Positions 10,348 to 17,428 of a DNA stretch of 64,000 nt are shown here, one piece after another. The notes beneath the pieces were generated by a model that was given only the letters and a program-made list of their open reading frames with translations, searched no databases and was not told the origin of the DNA. The translations under genes were made by a program, and so were the position numbers. This DNA comes from M3007 sp041160955 (GTDB lineage: Bacteria; Bacteroidota; Bacteroidia; Chitinophagales; Saprospiraceae). The stretch spans positions 1 to 64,000 of the forward strand of contig JBEAVK010000298.1 of assembly GCA_041160955.1 (NCBI GenBank), given 5' to 3'. The stretch's first letter is position 1; the number at the start of each line of letters is the position of its first letter.

Positions 10348-10449
10348 TTATAGGTCTGCGCCAGGGCAGCCATAGCCGCGGTTACAAGACTCTAGGATGA
10401 ACAATGCTGCTACCAAAACAACAGCAAGAATTTTTTGCCAATTTTTCAT
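10348..10449 (-). CDS. Tiny lipoprotein (33 residues)
   Basis: From ATG 10449 the product has 'MKNWQK', a hydrophobic core and a lipobox 'LESC' with the lipidated Cys near residue 22, then only about eleven residues ending 'GYGCPGADL'. Very short lipoproteins with a 'CxRGYGCP' tail occur widely in Bacteroidota with no known function. It ends 13 nt before the ytxJ start and is probably co-transcribed with it. The frame is open further upstream to 10551, but only the internal ATG gives a sensible signal peptide. Confidence 0.65.
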   Translation of the reverse strand: MKNWQKILAVVLVAALFILESCNRGYGCPGADL

Positions 10450-10551
10450 AGTATGAATAAAGTTTAAATGATTTAAATTTAACGAATGAGTTAATTCAAA
10501 TGTTGTGCCAAATTTAGAAAAATTTAACATTTCGCCGCAAATATACGACAA

Positions 10552-12504
10552 TCAGGGTATATCCAGTATTAAACCTTCCCCCTGATCTAATATTAATTTG
10601 CCAGTTTCCAGTTTGGAAGGTGGAATTGATGCCCACTTTGTTGAAAACAGAATGGTCTTTACGCCTCCAAATCCATACTCATCGAGGTTTATTTCACTAC
10701 ACTGCGCCTTGGTATCCATATTTGCCACGAAAAGGTAATGATTTGTTTTCCAAATAATATACTTCCGTTCCCCGTTTGCATCTGGCTCAAGCACCCAAGT
10801 ACTGCTATAACGCACAGTACTACTAAAAAGTTGGTTGTACATTATTTTTTGTCGTACTAAATTTTGATAGAGATTCATATTATTTCCCCATTGGTAAGGG
10901 CCACGTGTGGCCTTAGCACCTTCTTGCAGCTGGAAAACATAGAGCTTGGTATAATACTCATTGGCTACTGGCTCAGGATGAGGATCACGGCATTCGAAAC
11001 CTAAAGCCATGTACGAGGGTATTCCTTCAAAAAACAAACCGATAAAATAGCGTATTTCATTACCATCGAGATAAAACTGGTCAAACCTAGGATCGTCTTT
11101 ATCAGCAGTCATAATGGTGAAGTTTGGTATAAACTTTCTAGTTTGTGACACCTTTACATACCGGGCAAATTCCTTAACAAAAAAAGTAGTACCCATCGGT
11201 TCCGATTGTAAATCCCCAAGTGTCGTATCCGCCAAAGAAGCCTCCAGATGATCGTATTCATCACCAAAGGCCATTTCACCTGGTGCTGCCATAAAACTCT
11301 CTGCAAAATATCCAAAATATGGTTTATTTTGCAAGACTGTTGTTTTTACAGCACCAAGTAAATCATAATATGCATCTGGCTGAGCAGGTACACCATCGGG
11401 ACGCATTTGGACATGGGACATATCGCCGCGCATAAAATCAAAATTATATTTTTCAGCGATATTGTTATAATGGGTACAAACATAATCCCACGCCTCTTTT
11501 ACGGGCTGCTCAAAATCTAACGCCCAATTAGCATTATGATCTTTAGCCTCATACAAGCGGTATCGGGCCAATGGGCCAAACACTCTTGACATCGGTTGGG
11601 GATCAATAATTCGGTAATCACGCCAAAGCCGACCTTCTTCATCCACTACTATGGCATTTGGATTAGGATCTACCTCTATGCCGCGGTACGGTGGTGCCAT
11701 GGTAGCGGGAACGGTCTCAAAACCATGATCGTATAACCATTGAATCATTATTTTTCTCCGCTCTAGCCTGCCATTGTAATCATGCACAGCACCAAATAGT
11801 GCCATCAAACGATCTGACTCTGTCCAATGCCTAAAAAAAGTATCAGCAGTTGGGGGCAATGGAAGTATTGGATCAGCAGTATCCATCTGCTGAAGTGCCT
11901 CAAAGATCAATATTGCTGCTGTTTCATGCAAATTACCAGCGTGGTTAATAATTTGATCATCTTTGCGTTGTAACCATTCAAAAAAACTAGGATTAGCCAA
12001 TACTTGCTCTGCATAGCGGTCGGTATGCGGTACAACATCCATGCCCACTACCCTACCCGTCAAATGCAGTAAATTGATGACCACTTTTAATTGTTTTTCT
12101 ACTGTATTTAATTCTGGGAATACTTGCGCAAGTTCGGAGGAAAAAAACGCTGGATTAATATTCCAGGACGACATTCCGTAAAGGCTGGCCACCACACCTG
12201 GCTCCCAGATGGGTAAGATATGAATTGTATTTTGAGCAGCGGGTAAGGTAAATACATAGGGTAAAAGGTTCCAAAAACTACCAATCGTGCGGACGTTGAC
12301 ACCTACACAATTTGCTAATTTTAGCCAATCCGTATTTTGGGAATTTTGTAGCAAAGAAGGCGTAGTACTTTCGTGGTCAAACGCCGTATAGACCTCCGTT
12401 CCGTATTGTTGGATAAGTATGTCAACAATTTCATGCACGCTGCAACTAAAAACTTCGTTAGGTCGTCTATTTATAAAAGGAGAAAAAACGGGTACATTTT
12501 GCAT
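10552..12504 (-). CDS. GH13-like alpha-amylase-superfamily enzyme
   Basis: 650 residues from ATG 12504 (a TTG lies one codon upstream). No signal peptide, so probably cytoplasmic. The sequence shows the four spaced signatures of a GH13 barrel in divergent form: 'GMDVVPHTDR' (region I-like), 'FMRGDMSH' with the presumed nucleophile D361, 'YFAESF' with the presumed acid/base E402, and 'TADKDDPRF' with the presumed third acid (D468 or D471). The usual His of the region IV 'NHD' is missing. The C-terminal 100 residues look like the beta-sandwich that follows GH13 barrels. Substrate cannot be read from sequence; trehalose, maltose or glycogen chemistry is possible. It is divergent from the AP2 protein at 12640. 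Confidence 0.6.
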   Translation of the reverse strand: MQNVPVFSPFINRRPNEVFSCSVHEIVDILIQQYGTEVYTAFDHESTTPSLLQNSQNTDWLKLANCVGVNVRTIGSFWNLLPYVFTLPAAQNTIHILPIWEPGVVASLYGMSSWNINPAFFSSELAQVFPELNTVEKQLKVVINLLHLTGRVVGMDVVPHTDRYAEQVLANPSFFEWLQRKDDQIINHAGNLHETAAILIFEALQQMDTADPILPLPPTADTFFRHWTESDRLMALFGAVHDYNGRLERRKIMIQWLYDHGFETVPATMAPPYRGIEVDPNPNAIVVDEEGRLWRDYRIIDPQPMSRVFGPLARYRLYEAKDHNANWALDFEQPVKEAWDYVCTHYNNIAEKYNFDFMRGDMSHVQMRPDGVPAQPDAYYDLLGAVKTTVLQNKPYFGYFAESFMAAPGEMAFGDEYDHLEASLADTTLGDLQSEPMGTTFFVKEFARYVKVSQTRKFIPNFTIMTADKDDPRFDQFYLDGNEIRYFIGLFFEGIPSYMALGFECRDPHPEPVANEYYTKLYVFQLQEGAKATRGPYQWGNNMNLYQNLVRQKIMYNQLFSSTVRYSSTWVLEPDANGERKYIIWKTNHYLFVANMDTKAQCSEINLDEYGFGGVKTILFSTKWASIPPSKLETGKLILDQGEGLILDIP

Positions 12505-12639
12505 CAAAAATCAGTTAGAATAAAGATTAAAAATTTATAGTGAATTTTTTTTCACTTGTTCGTGATAATGTACTTAACTTCGCACCGCCAAAAGTAAATA
12601 TAAGTCTGATATACCTGTTTAAAATACACCTAAAATGTA

Positions 12640-13167
12640 ATGATTTTTAAAGTAAAACTTAAAAACGCCGATGATTTTGTAAGGTTAGATGATCATGTTT
12701 ACGAGTGGTTGAGTACCAATCCTCGATATGCGGATATAAAACTATTGGAAAATCTGAGGCTTCACTCCAGCGGCTGTGCCGTATTTCAAAAAGTGTGGCG
12801 TAAAAGCGACGGAACTAGTAAGACGGAGACCATTTATTTGCACAAAATTATTGCTGAACATTATATAAAGCAAGAAAAAGTAGGTGAAAAAAAAGTGGTT
12901 AGTTCAAAAAATGGCGATAAATTAGACTGTAGGCTGGATAACATTGTTTATCGGGAACGCTCATCAGTAAGTCGCTTGAGAAAGACCAAAAGTGCAACTG
13001 GATATACTGGTGTTTATCGAGAGCACTTGAGGTATAGAGCTGTTATTTCTATTGAGGGGAAAGCCGTACACCTCGGAATGTACGATACTGCCGAAGAAGC
13101 CGCTCTTGCGTACAACAAAGCTTCTAAAAAGAATTTTGGAGAAGAAGGAAAACTAAACAAACTCTAA
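12640..13167 (+). CDS. AP2-domain protein with degenerate HNH motif
   Basis: 175 residues. Residues 60-104 follow the HNH endonuclease pattern ('LHKIIAEHY' then 'NGDKLDCRLDNIVY'), but the position normally occupied by the catalytic His ('NH.xG') is Ser-Ser (88-89). Residues 121-173 form an AP2/ERF DNA-binding domain ('GYTGVYREHLRYRAVI', 'LGMYDTAEEAALAYN'). HNH-AP2 proteins are homing endonucleases in phages and mobile elements. Loss of the catalytic His suggests a protein retained as a DNA binder or regulator (inference). No intron, phage or transposon borders are visible, and it stands alone between a GH13-like gene and an outer-membrane receptor. The first 60 residues match nothing I know. 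Confidence 0.8.
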   Translation: MIFKVKLKNADDFVRLDDHVYEWLSTNPRYADIKLLENLRLHSSGCAVFQKVWRKSDGTSKTETIYLHKIIAEHYIKQEKVGEKKVVSSKNGDKLDCRLDNIVYRERSSVSRLRKTKSATGYTGVYREHLRYRAVISIEGKAVHLGMYDTAEEAALAYNKASKKNFGEEGKLNKL

Positions 13168-13355
13168 ATTCAATTTAAAAAAAGCGCATACATTGAACTC
13201 CGTATGCAGAAGTTTGTTACACTTCTGTCGATATTACTTTGCCTGATACATTAATTATTCGTGTCTTGTTGGCTTGTTGTAATGACACCCATCGGTAAAT
13301 CCTTGCGTTCAACTCTACAGTAGGTCTGAGTTGTAGCATCATTTTTTATAAAAGC
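13168..13355 (+). other. Intergenic leader, AP2 protein to outer-membrane receptor
   Basis: 188 nt without a gene. Two weak hairpins follow the AP2 stop: GCATAC/GTATGC around 13187-13208, and AGAAGT/ACTTCT around 13208-13227. Neither has a T tract, and no clear -7 element is visible. Confidence 0.35.
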
Positions 13356-15950
13356 ATGAATAAATTATTACTCCTTCTGTTTGCTGTATTTTCCAGTTTA
13401 TCCTCTTTGAATGCACAACGCCCAGGTGGTGGCGGCGGTAATTGGGGCGGAGGTGCCGGAGATATGAAATTTGGTCGTTTTTACGGCAAAATTATAGACG
13501 CCACTACTGGAAAAGGCGCAGAATACTGCTCGGTACAACTGCTCGGTATGCAGTTTGATACTGTACAAAAAACACGTAAACAAGCCATTATTGGCGGACA
13601 ACTTACTGGTGACAATGGTGAATTTAGTTTAGAAAATCTGCCTGTAATGGGGGAATTTACACTAAAAATTTCTTGCCTCGGATACGAGCCTTATGAGTCT
13701 AAAGTTTCCTTTGGATTCAAACGTGGCGAAGGCCAAGGAAAACCTGATTTGTCTAAGACTGATAAGGATTTAGGCAATATCAAAATTTCGCCATCCAGTG
13801 TTGTACTCAAAGAAGCCGAAATTGTAGGACAAGCAGGTGGATTTTCGTTGGCCTTAGATAAAAAAGTATTTAAAGTGGACAAAAACTTGGTTGCTACAGG
13901 AGGTACAGCAGAAGATGCACTACGCAATGTACCCTCTCTTTCAGTGGACATAGATGGCAATCTCGCCTTGCGTAATGCAGCCCCACAAGTATTTGTTGAT
14001 GGCCGCCCTACCAACCTAAGTCTGGACCAAATCCCAGCAGATGCCATTGATAACGTGGAATTAATTACTAATCCATCTGCTAAATACGATGCTAGCGGAG
14101 GCAGTTCCGGTATTGTAAATATTGTATTGAAAAAAGAACGTAGAGTGGGTTATAATGGAAATATAAGAGCGGGGATTGATATGCGAGGCAAACCCAATTT
14201 TGGTGGTGATATCAATGCTAGACAAGGTAAAATTAATGCTTTTGTGAGCGGAAATGTCAATATTCGTAAATCTATCGGTACATCGGAAACGCTGCGTAAC
14301 AACCTTTTTACCGAAAACAAAACGAATGTATTGCAAGAAGGCAATAATACCAATAATCGTCGATTTATTAATGTTCGCACAGGATTAGATTGGTTTATCA
14401 ACAACCGGAACACAATTACATTTGCAGCAAACTTGACGAGTGGAAGTTTTAATAACAACGATTTATTGGAAATCCTGACCGATTCTTTGAACCTCGGGAA
14501 TACCGTTACCGGATTTGCTAATTCAGAAAGGCAGTCTTTATCTAAACGTAGTTTTTTGAACCCCGGCGGTCAAATTTTGTATAAAAAATTATTCCCAACC
14601 GAAGGCAGAGAACTAACTGCAGATATTAACTTCAACGGCTCTCGATCTGAAAACAGATCTGATTTCACGACTACATACTTACCTAGTACTCGCAAAAGCC
14701 AGCAAAAACAAGAAGGCAAGAGCGGCAATGAATTCATCACCATTCAGACTGATTACGTAACGCCACTTGGTAAAGGATTAAAATGGGAGGCTGGTGCACG
14801 TGCCGCTATTCGGACATTTAACTCTAACAATGCCAACTTTCAACTCAATCCAATTTCGGGCAATTACGAGCGAGTGAGCAATTTTGCAGATGAATACAAC
14901 TATTTGGACCAAGTTTATGCGGCGTATAGTACATTTAGTCAGTCGTTTGCTAAATGGGGATACCAAATTGGTCTTCGTGCAGAAAGTTCTAAATACGATG
15001 GTAAACTGCCTTTAACGAACGATAAATTTGGTAACCAATATCCAATTACTTTATTCCCGAGTATTTTTACCACCTACAAATTGAACGATCAGGATAATAT
15101 TCAACTGAATTATTCTAGGCGTATCAACCGCCCTAATTTTTTCCAGTTGATTCCATTTCCTGATTTTTCCGATTCCTTGCTATTGTCGCGTGGTAATCCC
15201 GAATTATTACCGGAATTTACAAATGCCTTGGAATTTTCGTATCAAAACATTATTAATAAAAGACATAATTTTCTTACCTCCATTTATTATAGGCGTGCCA
15301 CCAACTTGATTACGCGTTATCAGTTTTCGGAGTTTAATGCTTTTTTAAACCGCGATGCGATTGTTTCCTCTTATGCCAATGCTAATTCTGGCTATGCTTA
15401 TGGTGGTGAATTGACGGTTAAAAACACATTTGCAAAAATAATCGACCTAACAAGCAATGTGAATCTTTTTAATTCGGTTTTGAATGCCGAAAATGTAGAA
15501 GCATCGTTGAAACGCACGCAATTTAGTTGGTCTTTGAAAGAAAATCTAAATATTCGCTTCCCAAAGGAATGGATATTTCAGGTATCTGGGGAGTACGAAA
15601 GTCGTACAGCATTGGCCAATTTCACTTCTGGTGATCGGGGTCACGGCTGGCGGGATTCCCCTACAAGCAGTGCACAAGGTTATCGTATTCCTGTTTGGTC
15701 GGTAGATGTTTCTATTCGAAAATCATTCTTTAAGAAAAAATTATCCGTTACGCTCAGCGCTAATGATATTTTCCGATCTCGTATTAATGGTTCCTTTACT
15801 GAAAACGTAGCGTTTATCCAACAAAGCGAACGCCTGCGCGATCCACGGTTTTTCCGCCTGAACGTCAATTATCGTTTTGGTAAATTTGATACTTCGTTGT
15901 TCAAACGAAAAAATACGCGGAGCGGCGGAGGCGAAGGCATGGATTTTTAG
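13356..15950 (+). CDS. Outer-membrane beta-barrel receptor, TonB-dependent-receptor-like
   Basis: 864 residues. A signal peptide (1-20, 'SLNAQ') is followed by a Gly-rich linker and a carboxypeptidase-regulatory-like domain (about 38-150, 'GRFYGKIIDATTGKG'). A plug-like region comes next (about 165-260, with 'GGTAEDALRNVPSLSVD', 'VFVDGRP' and 'IDNVELITNPSAKYDASG'). The rest alternates aromatic strands and Asn-rich loops, fitting an OMP_b-brl_3-type barrel that ends in 'FRLNVNYRFGKFD'. Such receptors import ligands using TonB energy, but this group usually lacks an obvious TonB box and its substrates are unknown. No SusD partner is adjacent. It shares a convergent terminator at 15972-16024 with the next gene. 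Confidence 0.85.
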   Translation: MNKLLLLLFAVFSSLSSLNAQRPGGGGGNWGGGAGDMKFGRFYGKIIDATTGKGAEYCSVQLLGMQFDTVQKTRKQAIIGGQLTGDNGEFSLENLPVMGEFTLKISCLGYEPYESKVSFGFKRGEGQGKPDLSKTDKDLGNIKISPSSVVLKEAEIVGQAGGFSLALDKKVFKVDKNLVATGGTAEDALRNVPSLSVDIDGNLALRNAAPQVFVDGRPTNLSLDQIPADAIDNVELITNPSAKYDASGGSSGIVNIVLKKERRVGYNGNIRAGIDMRGKPNFGGDINARQGKINAFVSGNVNIRKSIGTSETLRNNLFTENKTNVLQEGNNTNNRRFINVRTGLDWFINNRNTITFAANLTSGSFNNNDLLEILTDSLNLGNTVTGFANSERQSLSKRSFLNPGGQILYKKLFPTEGRELTADINFNGSRSENRSDFTTTYLPSTRKSQQKQEGKSGNEFITIQTDYVTPLGKGLKWEAGARAAIRTFNSNNANFQLNPISGNYERVSNFADEYNYLDQVYAAYSTFSQSFAKWGYQIGLRAESSKYDGKLPLTNDKFGNQYPITLFPSIFTTYKLNDQDNIQLNYSRRINRPNFFQLIPFPDFSDSLLLSRGNPELLPEFTNALEFSYQNIINKRHNFLTSIYYRRATNLITRYQFSEFNAFLNRDAIVSSYANANSGYAYGGELTVKNTFAKIIDLTSNVNLFNSVLNAENVEASLKRTQFSWSLKENLNIRFPKEWIFQVSGEYESRTALANFTSGDRGHGWRDSPTSSAQGYRIPVWSVDVSIRKSFFKKKLSVTLSANDIFRSRINGSFTENVAFIQQSERLRDPRFFRLNVNYRFGKFDTSLFKRKNTRSGGGEGMDF

Positions 15951-15971
15951 GGTTGAGATTGAACATTTAGC

Positions 15972-16024
15972 GTTTAACATTGAACATTTAAAATTTTATT
16001 AATTTTAAATGTTCAATGTTAAAC
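15972..16024. terminator. 24-bp perfect AT-rich hairpin between convergent genes
   Basis: Positions 15972-15995 are perfectly complementary to 16001-16024, with a 5-nt loop (TTATT). It lies between the plus-strand receptor and the minus-strand dockerin-like gene and probably ends both transcripts. A partial copy of its arm (ATTGAACATTT) occurs directly upstream, at about 15958-15968. Confidence 0.75.
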
Positions 16025-16045
16025 TTTTAATTTTAAATGAGAACC

Positions 16046-17353
16046 CTACATCTTCATGATTTTACCAGTTACCATACCACTTGGTGTTGTAAGTCTATAC
16101 ATCGCCATACTACCCGCTGGCAAGGCAGTTTCTGGGATTAAGATCTTGTTTCTTCCCTGTAGCATATTGTATGCAGCATGGTGAGTCACCGTGCCGGCCA
16201 TGTCGATGATCTCCAAAATAACTTTTTCTTCGTTGGTTAAATTGAAACTTATCGTCGCTTCCTTGCTATAAGGATTGGGGCTAACCAATACCTCTTGCAT
16301 TGGAATAGACGGGGTTGTAGTGCTTACTGGTGCAGAAAAATCTAGTACAAATTTGTAGTAGTTCTTCGAATCAAAAGAAGGAACAATCATTTGCGGAAAA
16401 TCTGTCTGTATAAGTTGCAAAACATTTTTTACAGGTATGTCCACCTTCGATTTAATTTGCAGGTAAAATAATGTATCCTGGTTTGGATTCGCATTTGCAG
16501 AACCTACCAGCCTGACCTCTCCATTTGGTAATTTATGATAAGCGTTAAAATCGCCAATTAGGGTAGGATCTACAATTTTTTCTAAAGTAGCTAAGGAGGT
16601 ATCTATTTTAAAACCCAGTTGAAAAGTACCAAACTCAGTAGTATTAAAAGGTAAAAATGCCGGTATTTTTATGGATTGACCAGCCTTGAGTGTAGTACTA
16701 GGGATTTCAAGTATTATTGAATCAATGGGAGGATTTAAACCAATAAGTGCATCGCCATCCACGTCACCATATTTCCAACCCAACAATGGTACATTATTCA
16801 TAAAAGGAAGACTATCTTTCGGAATAGTTGGGCAATTTAGTAAATATGGATTATTTGGGATAAAAGTGCAATTTTGTTGTATAAAATACCAATCAGGGCC
16901 GAAACTTACAACTGGCTTATTCAAGATTATTTTTGTTATCTCTACTATATCAAAAGTTGTAACCGATCCAGATCGGTTCATATCCGCGGCGAAAAGCCCG
17001 TACGGCGAATCTAACGGTTCTAACCCAAGTATATGGTTTTGAATGGCGACCAAATCCAAGATAGTTCGACCTGCTACTGTGGAATCTGTTAATTGTCCTG
17101 AAAACTGGTACGGAATATTATCGGGTACAGCGGAAATTGGGAAAGTACCACAGCCCGAAATATCACTAGTATCAAAGAGAAAAGTTGTAATAAACGGGTC
17201 AAGTTTAAAACTTAAACTCAAAGGAATTCCTTCCACCAACAACGCAGCAGTATCCTTCCAAAAATTGGCACAAACCTTTATATCAAGGGGCGATTGCGCA
17301 CTCATTTGAGTACTGGTAATGCAAAATAGCAATAAAATAAATAATTTTTTCAT
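16046..17353 (-). CDS. Secreted protein with dockerin-like domain and T9SS sorting domain
   Basis: 435 residues. A signal peptide (1-19, 'MSAQ') comes first. About residues 95-155 resemble dockerin type I: 'AADMNRSGSVTTFDIVEIT' has calcium-loop spacing, followed by the later loop 'YGDVDGDALIGLN'. About residues 215-330 look like a cohesin-type beta sandwich ('LKAGQSIKIPAFLPF'). The end is a type A T9SS C-terminal domain ('LVSPNPYSKEATISFN' through 'MVTGKIMKM'). The combination suggests an extracellular protein taking part in calcium-dependent surface assemblies. No other dockerin is seen, so partners are unknown. The next T9SS gene lies upstream on the same strand with a 75-nt gap. Confidence 0.8.
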   Translation of the reverse strand: MKKLFILLLFCITSTQMSAQSPLDIKVCANFWKDTAALLVEGIPLSLSFKLDPFITTFLFDTSDISGCGTFPISAVPDNIPYQFSGQLTDSTVAGRTILDLVAIQNHILGLEPLDSPYGLFAADMNRSGSVTTFDIVEITKIILNKPVVSFGPDWYFIQQNCTFIPNNPYLLNCPTIPKDSLPFMNNVPLLGWKYGDVDGDALIGLNPPIDSIILEIPSTTLKAGQSIKIPAFLPFNTTEFGTFQLGFKIDTSLATLEKIVDPTLIGDFNAYHKLPNGEVRLVGSANANPNQDTLFYLQIKSKVDIPVKNVLQLIQTDFPQMIVPSFDSKNYYKFVLDFSAPVSTTTPSIPMQEVLVSPNPYSKEATISFNLTNEEKVILEIIDMAGTVTHHAAYNMLQGRNKILIPETALPAGSMAMYRLTTPSGMVTGKIMKM

Positions 17354-17428
17354 CGTTGTACGATTTAAATGTTAAAGAAAAATTTGTTTTAGTAATTGTA
17401 TTGATATGGACAAAATGATCTGCCCGAT

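Noticed and set aside
10348..10551. 67-codon version of the tiny lipoprotein
   Set aside because: Only the ATG at 10449 gives a lipoprotein signal; the added N-terminus is polar and not export-like.
12640..13167. Active homing endonuclease inserted in a host gene
   Set aside because: The catalytic His of HNH is absent and both flanking genes are intact.
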